NCBI GenBank assembly: GCA_020638905.1
Contig: JACKHP010000001.1
Location: forward strand, 186,001 to 250,000
DNA from: Planctomycetota bacterium
GTDB taxonomy: Bacteria > Planctomycetota > B15-G4
Direction of reading: 5' to 3'
DNA length: 64,000 nt
Shown: in pieces, positions 1-7,398 of the stretch
Numbering within the stretch: position 1 is the stretch's first letter
How the letters are laid out: each line of letters begins with the position of its first letter
Position numbers and translations under genes: made by a program
The notes under the pieces: model-generated
Databases searched by the model: none
Seen by the model: only the letters and a program-made list of their open reading frames with translations
Told to the model about the DNA's origin: nothing

Positions 1-146
1 TGACCGACGACGACTGGGACCTCTCGGCGACGGTCACGAACCTGTTCGACGTGGCCGTCGAGGCACCCGGCGGTTCCGACCTGGCCCAGGACGTGCTCGC
101 GTTACCCGGCCGCGCGCTGGTCGTCCAGGGACGGAAGCGTTTCTGA
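1..146 (+). CDS. TonB-dependent receptor, C-terminal end (partial)
   Basis: Only the last 47 codons are inside the window; reading starts at base 3 and stops at the TGA at 144-146. The visible end has the pattern ATVTNLFD followed by PGRALVVQGRKRF-stop. This is the usual last pair of beta-strands of a TonB-dependent outer-membrane receptor: a VTNLFD turn, a PGR before the final strand, and a terminal aromatic residue used for outer-membrane assembly. Such receptors import siderophores, cobalamin or glycans using TonB energy. The substrate cannot be told from this fragment. The family assignment rests only on this terminal pattern. Confidence 0.72.
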   Translation, partial: TDDDWDLSATVTNLFDVAVEAPGGSDLAQDVLALPGRALVVQGRKRF

Positions 147-152
147 GCGGCT

Positions 153-204
153 CGCCGCCCGGATCGTCGTGACCGGGGTGGCATCCGCCGGGCGCCGGGC
201 GGCG
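153..204. terminator. Stem-loop after the receptor gene
   Basis: A perfect 10-bp inverted repeat (CGCCGCCCGG at 153-162, CCGGGCGGCG at 195-204) begins seven bases after the receptor stop codon. The loop is about 32 bases and there is no T-run, so this would be a hairpin terminator of the kind common in GC-rich genomes or a 3'-end stabiliser. The rest of 205-433 holds no convincing gene or promoter. Confidence 0.45.
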
Positions 205-433
205 AACCTGAGGGGCGCGGCCGTTCTCCCGCGCTCTCGTGGAGGTCCGACTCCGCGATGTGCCCTGGGCTCCCGCAATCCCATCGGATGTCTGCGAATC
301 TCGATGGAATCGCGCCGAGGACGTGGGCAAGATCGCTCAGTTCGGTCCCCCCCCGAAGTCAAGCGGCCCAGGAATGCCTCACGCTTCCTCCCCGGCCGAC
401 CGATCCTCTCCACGCACCCTTGGACGAAAACCG

Positions 434-3199
434 ATGCAGCACTCCCCCCTGCGTACGTGCCTCCTGATCGGCACCCTGGGCGGCATCGTGTCGGCCCAGT
501 CGACCTTCGACTCGGCCCCTCCCGGTCCCGTGACCGCCACCGCCGGCGAGTCGTTCGACGCGGCCTGGGCCGACGTCGACGGTGACGGCGACCTCGACCT
601 GTACGTCGCCGCCGGATCGGGCGCCGTGGCGAACCACCTCTACCTGGTGGGCGACGACGGCGGCTTCACCGCGGTGGCCGGGGACCCGGCCGTGACCGTG
701 ACCGGCAACTCGTCCGGCGTCGCGTTCGGCGACCTCGACGGCGACGGCGACCTCGACTTGGTGGTCACCAACCGCAACGGCGCCAACAACAACTACTTCG
801 TGAACCAGGGCGGGACGCAGGGCGGCGTCGAGGGCACCTTCGCGAGCAAGCTCTCGTCGATCGTGGCGACCGACGGAGGCAACTCGCGCGCGGTCTCGCT
901 GGGTGACGTCGACGGTGACGGCGACCTCGACGTGTTCGTGGCGAACATCGGCGGCACCAACGCGCTCTACCGCAACCAGGGCGGCGCGCAGGGCGGCACC
1001 GAGGGCAGCTTCACGAAGGTCACCGTGGGACAGGCCGTGACCGACGTCGGCGACTCGACCGACGCGGTCTTCTGCGACCTCGACGGCGACGGCGACCTCG
1101 ACCTGTACGTCACGAACGACGGCGGGGAGGACGACTTCCTCTACTTCAACAACGGCGCGGGGCTGCTCGTGAAGCAGACCGGCGTCGTCCCTGCCGACCA
1201 GGGCGGCGACTCGCGCGCGGTGGCGGCCGGTGACCTCGACGGCGACGGCGACCTCGAGCTGTTCGTGGCCAACTTCCTCGAGGACAACGCGCTGTACGTG
1301 AACCAGGGCGGCGTCCAGGGCGGCACCCAGGGCACCTGGGTGCGTACGCTCGCGGGTCCTCCGGTGTCCGACGGCGCGGCCTCGCTCGACGCGGCCTTCG
1401 CCGACATCGATCTCGACGGCGACCTCGACCTCGCCGTCGCGAACTGCTGTGGCCAGGACAACCTCCTCTACCGCAACGACGGTACGGGCGTGCTCACGCG
1501 CGTGACCCAGGGTCCCGTGGTGACGGACGGCGGCTCGTCGAACGCGGTGGTCTTCGGCGACTACGACAAGGACGGTGCGCCCGACCTCTTCGTCGCGAAC
1601 TCGACCCTCTCCGGGAGCAGCCTCGACTTCCTCTACCTGGGTCGCACCGCGGGCACGTTCGCGCGCCTGAGCGGTGTCGACGTCGTGACCGAGGCGGCCT
1701 CGTCCTTCGACGTGGCCGTGGGGGACGTCGACGGCGACGGCGACGAGGACGTCCTCGCGATCACGACCATCGGCCAGCCGAACGTCCTGTGGATCAACCA
1801 GGGCGGCGTCCAGGCCGGCGTCGAGGGCGAGTTCGCGCAGCAGGTCTCGGGCCCGCTCGTGAACGGCACCTCGAACGGGTTCGCGGCCGAGTTCGGCGAC
1901 CTCGACGGCGACGGTGACCTCGACCTCGCGATCGCCAACCGGCAGGGCCAGGACAACGAGCTGTACACCAACCAGGGCGGTGCCCAGGCCGGCCTCGAGG
2001 GCGACTTCGTCGCGGTGGTCGGTGACCCGGCCACGAACTCGGGAGGCAACACGCGTGACGTGCGCCTCGCCGACGTCGACGGCGACGCCGACCTCGACCT
2101 CTTCTACGCCAACTCGAACGGCGAGCCGGGCCTGCTCTTCGTGAACCAGGGTGGCTCGCAGGCGGGCATCCAGGGAACGTTCCTGCCCGACGGCGGCTCG
2201 GCCTTCCCCGGCGGCGACAGCTACGGCGCCGAGTTCGCCGACGTCGACGGCGACGGTGACCTCGACCTGTTCGTGGCGAACCGTGTCGGTGGCGCGAACG
2301 TCCTGTACCTGAACCAGGGCGGGTCCCAGCTCGGGACCCCGGGTGCCTTCGCGCCCGCCCTCGGCAGTGCGGTCGCGATCGACGCCGACAGCTTCGCGGG
2401 CTCGTTCGGTGACCTCGACGGCGACGGCGACCTCGACCTGTTCGTGGCGAACGACGGCGTGAACATGCTGTTCACGAACCAGGGCGGCACCCAGGGCGGC
2501 GTCGAGGGCGACTTCGTCTCCGTCACCGGACAGGACCCGGTGCTGGTGGATGCGCCCTCGCGGCGCGCCGAGTGGGGTGACATCGACGGCGACGGCGACG
2601 TCGACCTGTCGGTGCCCGACACCAACGGCGACAACGAGCTGTACCGCAGCCTCGGCGACGGGACGTTCCTCTCGCAGGCCGGCTCGTGGCCCGCCGGCGA
2701 CGGCGGCAACTCGCGCGGTGCGGCGTTCGCCGACCTCGACGGCGACGAAGACCTCGATCTCGTGGTGGCGAACTTCGCCGAGGCGCTCGACGTCTACCTG
2801 AACATCTCGCCCAGCGCGACGACGCCCCCGCCGTGGACGACGCTCGGCCACGCGCTGGCCGGCACCAAGGGCGAGCCGATGCTGGCCGGCTCCGGCACGC
2901 TCGACCCGAACACGCAGGCCGGCTTCCAGGTGGCCTCGGCCGTCCCGAACACGGCGACCACGTTCATCGTCGGCATCAGCACGATCTTCGCGCCGTTCAA
3001 GGGCGGCGTGCTCGTGCCCGCGCCCGACCTGCTGGTGCCCGGCATCCCCACCGACGCGAACGGCTTCTACTACTTCTTCGTGACCTGGCCGAGCGGCGTC
3101 CCGTCGGGCTCGCAGCTCTTCTTCCAGGTCTGGATGCCCGACCCCCTCGGCCCCCTCGGCTTCTCGGCGACCAACGGTCTGCAGGCGACGACGCCGTAG
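434..3199 (+). CDS. Secreted FG-GAP/VCBS repeat protein, 14 repeats
   Basis: This 921-residue protein is probably exported. The chosen ATG gives an N-terminus with a short basic part, a hydrophobic stretch (CLLIGTLGGIV) and a VSA-QS signal-peptidase I site. The body contains 14 repeats of about 60 residues, each with a calcium-binding loop of the form DxDGDGDLDL. These are FG-GAP/VCBS blades as found in integrin-like beta-propellers. Fourteen equals two full seven-bladed propellers. The last 125 residues form a different module ending GFSATNGLQATTP, which recurs in the proteins encoded at 19511-21073 and 62961-64000. No enzymatic residues are visible. A surface or matrix adhesion role is inferred from the fold family. 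The frame is open further upstream, but only this start gives a signal peptide. Confidence 0.88.
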   Translation: MQHSPLRTCLLIGTLGGIVSAQSTFDSAPPGPVTATAGESFDAAWADVDGDGDLDLYVAAGSGAVANHLYLVGDDGGFTAVAGDPAVTVTGNSSGVAFGDLDGDGDLDLVVTNRNGANNNYFVNQGGTQGGVEGTFASKLSSIVATDGGNSRAVSLGDVDGDGDLDVFVANIGGTNALYRNQGGAQGGTEGSFTKVTVGQAVTDVGDSTDAVFCDLDGDGDLDLYVTNDGGEDDFLYFNNGAGLLVKQTGVVPADQGGDSRAVAAGDLDGDGDLELFVANFLEDNALYVNQGGVQGGTQGTWVRTLAGPPVSDGAASLDAAFADIDLDGDLDLAVANCCGQDNLLYRNDGTGVLTRVTQGPVVTDGGSSNAVVFGDYDKDGAPDLFVANSTLSGSSLDFLYLGRTAGTFARLSGVDVVTEAASSFDVAVGDVDGDGDEDVLAITTIGQPNVLWINQGGVQAGVEGEFAQQVSGPLVNGTSNGFAAEFGDLDGDGDLDLAIANRQGQDNELYTNQGGAQAGLEGDFVAVVGDPATNSGGNTRDVRLADVDGDADLDLFYANSNGEPGLLFVNQGGSQAGIQGTFLPDGGSAFPGGDSYGAEFADVDGDGDLDLFVANRVGGANVLYLNQGGSQLGTPGAFAPALGSAVAIDADSFAGSFGDLDGDGDLDLFVANDGVNMLFTNQGGTQGGVEGDFVSVTGQDPVLVDAPSRRAEWGDIDGDGDVDLSVPDTNGDNELYRSLGDGTFLSQAGSWPAGDGGNSRGAAFADLDGDEDLDLVVANFAEALDVYLNISPSATTPPPWTTLGHALAGTKGEPMLAGSGTLDPNTQAGFQVASAVPNTATTFIVGISTIFAPFKGGVLVPAPDLLVPGIPTDANGFYYFFVTWPSGVPSGSQLFFQVWMPDPLGPLGFSATNGLQATTP

Positions 3200-3202
3200 G
3201 CG
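3174..3202 (+). repeat. 29-bp direct repeat, copy 1 (contains a stop codon)
   Basis: This copy covers the last codons (LQATTP) and the TAG stop of the propeller gene. An identical 29-base copy lies at 3299-3327, exactly 125 bases downstream. The flanks of the two copies differ, apart from a short continuation after the repeat. Confidence 0.8.
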
Positions 3203-3213
3203 GCGGCGCCTGA

Positions 3214-3247
3214 CGTGACGCGCGGCGGCGGTTTGCCGCGCGGCACG
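3214..3247 (+). terminator. Hairpin after the propeller gene
   Basis: The arms CGCGCGGC (3219-3226) and GCCGCGCG (3235-3242) pair perfectly around an 8-base loop. After one mismatch the stem continues with CGTG/CACG. It starts 15 bases after the stop codon. There is no U-tract, so Rho-independent release is only probable. Confidence 0.5.
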
Positions 3248-3298
3248 CCACGTGGCCGCAGGCCGCGTGGGCAGATCGAACCGGACAGCAGGCCGGAC

Positions 3299-3327
3299 AC
3301 GGTCTGCAGGCGACGACGCCGTAGGCG
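3299..3327 (+). repeat. 29-bp direct repeat, copy 2
   Basis: This is an exact copy of the 3174-3202 sequence lying in the intergenic region upstream of the GT2 gene. Read in the matching frame it again encodes LQATTP and a stop. It is probably a relic of a partial tandem duplication or gene conversion between C-terminal coding ends. Confidence 0.8.
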
Positions 3328-3424
3328 ACGGCTGGGGCGCGCGGCGCCGGGGCTTTGGTAGGCTCGGCGCGGCGATGCACGGGACGGTCCGCTGGCGCGC
3401 GTCCCTGCTGCCGCGGAGGAGGGC

Positions 3425-4453
3425 ATGCCAGGAGTGGTCCACGATGCGCGACTCACGTGGATCGTGGTGTGCCACGACAGCGTGCGCGATCTGGGCGTCT
3501 TCCTGCCGTCGCTCGTGCGCGCCCTCGACGACCTCGACGCGCAGGGACTGAGCACCGACCTGGTGATCGTCGACAACGCCTCGCGCGACGGGTCGGCCGA
3601 CCTCGCGGCGCGTCTCGCGCCACGCGCGCGCATCGTGCGCTGCGGCGAGAACGTGGGCTACGGCGCGGCGGTGAACCGCGCCGCCGAGCTCGCGCGCGGC
3701 GCGTGGCTGGCGTTCGGGAACGCCGACCTCTACGTCCCGCGTGGGGGACTGGCCGGGCTGCCGCGCGTCCTGGCGCGCGCGCCGTCCGACGTGGCGCTCG
3801 TGGGACCCGCGATCCACAACTCCGACGGCAGCCTGGGCCTCTCGGCCGGACGCTTCCCGTCGCTGCTCACGCTGCTGGCCGGGCTCGCGCGGGCCTGCCA
3901 CCGGCGCAAGTACCTCGACGAGCGCCGGCACGTCCCGGGACCGGTCGACTGGCTCACGGGCGCCTGCCTGTTCGCGCGTCGCGACGTGTTCCTCGCGGCC
4001 GGTGGCTTCGATCCCGGCTTCTTCCTGTACTACGAGGACGTCGACCTGGCGCGGCGCGTCGCGAGCGGCGGACACCGCACGCTCTACGCACCCGAGGTCG
4101 ACGTGATGCACGTGCGGCCGCACCACGGACGTCCGCCGCAACCGAACATCGAGGTCATCGTGCGAGCCTCGCGCCGCCGCTACTTCGCCAAGCACCGGCC
4201 GCGCTGGGAGACGCTGATGCTCGGCGGACTGAGCCGGCTCGAGGCGCTCGTGCGTCCGCGCTCGGTGCGCGGCGCGCGCTGGAGCCTGTGGCGTCCGTGG
4301 GCCGGACCGGCGGGCATCCCCGCCTCGCCCGGACCGCGCCGACGCGTCGAGGCCGCGCCGTCGGCGCCGTCGACGGTCGCGCCCGCCTCGCAGCCGACCG
4401 ACGCGACGCGCACCGCGTCCGACGCCCTCGACGCCGGGAGGATCGTCCCGTGA
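3425..4453 (+). CDS. Glycosyltransferase family 2 (rhamnosyltransferase-like)
   Basis: This 342-residue cytosolic enzyme opens the polysaccharide locus and should transfer a sugar from a nucleotide-sugar donor to the growing glycan. Visible GT2 features are the N-terminal Rossmann strand (LTWIVVCHDS), the nucleotide contact VDNASRDGSAD, a GNADLY motif in the DxD position, and FFLYYEDVDLARR, the ED acceptor-side motif seen in rhamnosyltransferase-like members. The ATG is preceded by a strong GGAGGAGGG at 3415-3423. The last 70 residues are Pro/Ala/Arg-rich and probably disordered. The gene overlaps the permease gene by a GTGA, so the two are translationally coupled. The sugar is not predictable. 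Confidence 0.87.
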   Translation: MPGVVHDARLTWIVVCHDSVRDLGVFLPSLVRALDDLDAQGLSTDLVIVDNASRDGSADLAARLAPRARIVRCGENVGYGAAVNRAAELARGAWLAFGNADLYVPRGGLAGLPRVLARAPSDVALVGPAIHNSDGSLGLSAGRFPSLLTLLAGLARACHRRKYLDERRHVPGPVDWLTGACLFARRDVFLAAGGFDPGFFLYYEDVDLARRVASGGHRTLYAPEVDVMHVRPHHGRPPQPNIEVIVRASRRRYFAKHRPRWETLMLGGLSRLEALVRPRSVRGARWSLWRPWAGPAGIPASPGPRRRVEAAPSAPSTVAPASQPTDATRTASDALDAGRIVP

Positions 4454-5268
4454 GACCGGTGCCCGCCTTCGTCGACGAGTTCGGACGCCACCGCGAGCTG
4501 ACCTTCGGCCTCGTGCGTCGCGAGCTGTTCAGCCAGTTCGCCGGGAGCGCGTTCGGCATCGCCTGGGCCCTGCTGCATCCCCTGCTGCAGATGTTCGTCT
4601 ACATGGCGATCTTCACCTGGGTGTTCGGCATGCGCTTCGGCGACGGCGTGGCCGGCGGCCTCGACGACTATCCCGCCTACGTGCTCTCGGGCCTGATCTC
4701 GTGGATGACCTGGTCGAGCCTGCTCGGCGCGTCCTGCTGGACGGTCACGGGCTCCGCCAGCCTCGTGCGCCAGGCGGACTTCCCCGCGGGCGTGCTTCCG
4801 CTGCGCACGATGCTCGCGAACCTCGTGCCGCACGCGGTGAGCCTCGTGGTGCTCATGCTGTACGTCGTCGTGAGCCAGCTGCACGTCCCGTGGACGTGGG
4901 CCCTGCTGCCCTTCGCGGTCGGCCTGCAGGCCCTGGCGATGCTCGGCGTGGCCTACCTGCTCGGCGCGCTGTGCGTCTTCGTGCGGGACGTGAAGGAGAT
5001 CGTGACGGTCTTCAACTCGCTCGGCATCTTCCTGACGCCGGCGCTCTACGTGCCGTCGTCGGTGGCCTCGATGCCGCCCGTGCTGCGCTGGATCCTCGTC
5101 TTCAACCCGTTCTCGCACTTCGTCTACATGTACCGCGACTGCCTCTTCTGGCAGCGCATCGAGCATCCGTGGTCGTGGGTGGTGTGTGCGCTGCTGGCGC
5201 TGCTCGCGGTCGGCGTGGGGCACCGGGTCTTCACCCGCCTGCGCATCTTCTTCGGCAACTTCCTCTAG
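4450..5268 (+). CDS. wzm: ABC-2 polysaccharide export permease, Wzm type
   Basis: This 272-residue inner-membrane protein has about six hydrophobic segments (for example MFVYMAIFTWVF and VVLMLYVVV). It also has the family signature near the end, an NPFSHFVYMYRDCLF-like segment before the last helix, and the amphipathic opening LVRRELFSQFAGSAFGIAW. It is expected to form the channel of an ABC-dependent O-antigen or capsule exporter with the ATPase encoded at 11246-12901. Length and layout match Wzm/KpsM/TagG permeases. The GTG start overlaps the preceding TGA. In many clusters wzm and wzt are adjacent; here four genes separate them. Confidence 0.9.
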   Translation: MRPVPAFVDEFGRHRELTFGLVRRELFSQFAGSAFGIAWALLHPLLQMFVYMAIFTWVFGMRFGDGVAGGLDDYPAYVLSGLISWMTWSSLLGASCWTVTGSASLVRQADFPAGVLPLRTMLANLVPHAVSLVVLMLYVVVSQLHVPWTWALLPFAVGLQALAMLGVAYLLGALCVFVRDVKEIVTVFNSLGIFLTPALYVPSSVASMPPVLRWILVFNPFSHFVYMYRDCLFWQRIEHPWSWVVCALLALLAVGVGHRVFTRLRIFFGNFL

Positions 5269-5270
5269 CC

Positions 5271-5325
5271 GAGGGCCCGTGGGGGGGACCGGCGACGGCG
5301 GGTGACGGGTCGGCCCTCCCGGTCC
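5271..5325 (+). other. Two interlocking inverted repeats (terminator or leader RNA fold)
   Basis: GAGGGCC at 5271-5277 pairs with GGCCCTC at 5312-5318, and GGACCGG at 5286-5292 pairs with CCGGTCC at 5319-5325. The two stems interlock (their right arms are adjacent), so they could form an H-type pseudoknot or exclude each other. They begin two bases after the permease stop codon. A weak TACAGT hexamer follows at 5333-5338. The remaining bases up to 5439 hold no other gene. Confidence 0.45.
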
Positions 5326-5332
5326 GGATTGA

Positions 5333-5338
5333 TACAGT
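5333..5338 (+). promoter_or_regulatory. Possible -10 element (TACAGT)
   Basis: The segment GATTGATACAGT is the only AT-richer patch between the permease and radical SAM genes. It would give a 5' leader of about 95 bases. No matching -35 is visible, so support is weak. Confidence 0.3.
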
Positions 5339-5439
5339 GGTCCGGCTCGCGGAGGACGGCGGGATGCGCGGCGGTGCGCTCCCGGAGCGGTCGTCCGTCA
5401 GGCGGTCCGCGGGCCCGATCCGAGACGGGGAGCCCCTGC

Positions 5440-7392
5440 ATGACGTCGCGCTGTGCCTATCCGTGGCAGCAGATGAACATCGACCTCACGGGAGAGGTCG
5501 TGCCGTGTTGCTTCTGGAGCGGCTACGCGAACTCGGGCAAGCCCCTCGGCAACACGAACGAGCAGACCCTCGACGAGATCTGGAACGGGCCGGCCTACCG
5601 GGCCCTGCGCAAGGCCAACTCCGGCGACGGGCCGCGCGCCGGTCATCCCTGCCACGAGTGCCTGGCCTGGAAGTGGGCCGGCGGCACGTACCCGTCCTTC
5701 TCGTGGCCGGTCACCTTCCGTCCCGAGACGGGGCTCTGCTTCACGGCGCCCGTGCCGCGCGAGATCCTCGACGAGGCGGCGCGCAGCGAGGCGCCCGTGC
5801 ACCTGCTCGAGGACGGCGTCCCGCTGCCGATCCCCGACGCGCTGCACGACGACGTCCGCAACCTGGGCGCAGGGCGCTACTCGGTCTGGGGCGAGACGCT
5901 GTACCTCTCGTCGTCCGACGGCAGCGACCCGCGTTCGAGCGGCAGGCGCTACGCGCTGCGCTGCGGTGAGCTGGTCGTCGAGCTGCCCTCGATGCGCACC
6001 GACTGCGAGTCGGGACGCAACCTGCTGGCGGCCCACGACGAGTACGAACGCGGCGTCGAGACGATGCAGGCCCGTCCGTCGATGGTGTCGTTCATCTCGA
6101 CCGCCGACTGCAACATCGACTGCCCGGCGTGCAGCCAGAACACCGTGCGCCTCGCGAACGTGCGTCACCGCGAGAGCACCGAGCTCGAGGTGCTGTCGCT
6201 CGTGCCGTTCCTGCACCAGTTCGTGTGGCACGGCGGAGAGCCGTACCTGATCCGGCGCTTCCGGGCGTTCGTCGACGGCTTCCGCACCGAGGACAACCCG
6301 AACCTGACCTTCGGCTTCACCAGCAACGGCACGCTGCTCGACGCCGACGAGCTCGACAAGCTGGGACGCTTCCCGCACGTGAACGCGAGCGTGTCGATCG
6401 ACTCGTTCACGCGCGAGACCTTCGAGTCGATGCGCGCGGGCGCGAACTTCGACACCGTCGTCGCGAACGTGCTGCGCGCCGTCGGGCGCCAGGACGACGC
6501 GCGCTTCGTCGTGAACGTCGGGATGATCGTCACGAAGGAGAACCTGCGCGAGCTCCCCGACAACCTGCGCTTCGCGTTCGAGCACGACATCGGCCTGAAC
6601 CTCTCGCCGGTGGTCGTGTACCCGGTGACCGCGCGGCTCGACGTGTTCCGCGACTTCCACAGCGAGGCCGACGGATGGCTCGCCGCTCTCGACGAGGCCG
6701 ACGAGGTCATCGCGCGGGCGCGCGCCGAACGGCGTGCGGCGCTGCGGCGGGTCGACCCGTCGGGGCACGTGGCCGCCCTGCGCCAGATCGTCGAACGGGC
6801 CGCCGCGCGCTACCGCCGCGTGTTCCCGCTGCGGGTCGTCGTGCACGACCCGCACGGGAGCTGGACGAAGATGCGTCGTCCCGGACTGATCGTGGCGCGC
6901 GACGGCGAGCACCACATGCCGCTGGCGTACGCGGCCTTCGACCGCGGCCCCGGCGAGTACACCCTGATGCTGCCGCGCGACGAGCTCTCCGGCGAACGCG
7001 AGGCCGGCTGGCACCTCGTGCACGACCTGCTCGAGCCGATGGGCACGATCGCGAAGGACACCTTCCGCGACAGCGACCTGCGGTACGTCGCGTCGACGGG
7101 CTACCGGGAGATGCCCGCCGAGGTCCACATCGAACTGCCCCCGTTCCGTCCCGTGCCCCGGACGCGGAACATCGAGATGGTGGCGCGCGGCCGCGCCGGC
7201 GAGGCGCTGCACCCGGTCGATCCCGCCGAGGTCTACGAGGCCTACGGCCGCATGGTCGTGGACGAGCTGCGCGGAGGCCGGGGCCTCGTGCTGGACGACG
7301 TCGACCCCGACGAGTACGAGTCGTACATGGAGCGCCAGGCCCGGCTCCAGCGCAGCGTGCAGTACCGCGACTTCCAGAGCCTCTTGGACTGA
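5440..7392 (+). CDS. Twitch-domain radical SAM protein with an inserted LEDG domain
   Basis: The protein has 650 residues. Residues 1-78 are a SPASM/twitch-like cluster domain: C5, C23, C24, an LGN...TLDEIWN segment, and C71 and C74 in HPCHEC. Residues about 97-172 are one copy of the LEDG...HDDV..LGAGRYSVWG...SSSDGSDPR repeat found three times in the protein at 18132-19208. The radical SAM core starts near residue 215 with the 4Fe-4S motif C224-NID-C228-PA-C231. Residues about 440-650 are an uncharacterised C-terminal region. The N-terminal twitch before the radical SAM core is a known layout, and such enzymes often act on glycans or peptides; the substrate here is unknown. The ATG has GGGGAG at 5427-5432 in front of it. 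asnB follows after six bases. Confidence 0.83.
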   Translation: MTSRCAYPWQQMNIDLTGEVVPCCFWSGYANSGKPLGNTNEQTLDEIWNGPAYRALRKANSGDGPRAGHPCHECLAWKWAGGTYPSFSWPVTFRPETGLCFTAPVPREILDEAARSEAPVHLLEDGVPLPIPDALHDDVRNLGAGRYSVWGETLYLSSSDGSDPRSSGRRYALRCGELVVELPSMRTDCESGRNLLAAHDEYERGVETMQARPSMVSFISTADCNIDCPACSQNTVRLANVRHRESTELEVLSLVPFLHQFVWHGGEPYLIRRFRAFVDGFRTEDNPNLTFGFTSNGTLLDADELDKLGRFPHVNASVSIDSFTRETFESMRAGANFDTVVANVLRAVGRQDDARFVVNVGMIVTKENLRELPDNLRFAFEHDIGLNLSPVVVYPVTARLDVFRDFHSEADGWLAALDEADEVIARARAERRAALRRVDPSGHVAALRQIVERAAARYRRVFPLRVVVHDPHGSWTKMRRPGLIVARDGEHHMPLAYAAFDRGPGEYTLMLPRDELSGEREAGWHLVHDLLEPMGTIAKDTFRDSDLRYVASTGYREMPAEVHIELPPFRPVPRTRNIEMVARGRAGEALHPVDPAEVYEAYGRMVVDELRGGRGLVLDDVDPDEYESYMERQARLQRSVQYRDFQSLLD

Positions 7393-7398
7393 TCGAGC

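Noticed and set aside
359..4195. A very long open frame on the minus strand, opposite the propeller and GT2 genes
   Set aside because: It is low-complexity (Val/Ala/Glu/Arg) and arises because the plus-strand repeats GACGGCGACGGCGACCTCGAC are read in reverse. No start signal or domain.
5302..5439. N-terminal extension of the radical SAM protein from GTG 5302
   Set aside because: The extra 46 residues are Arg/Gly/Ser-rich and would put a promoter-like TACAGT in the coding part. ATG 5440 has a good ribosome site and starts directly at the Cys domain.
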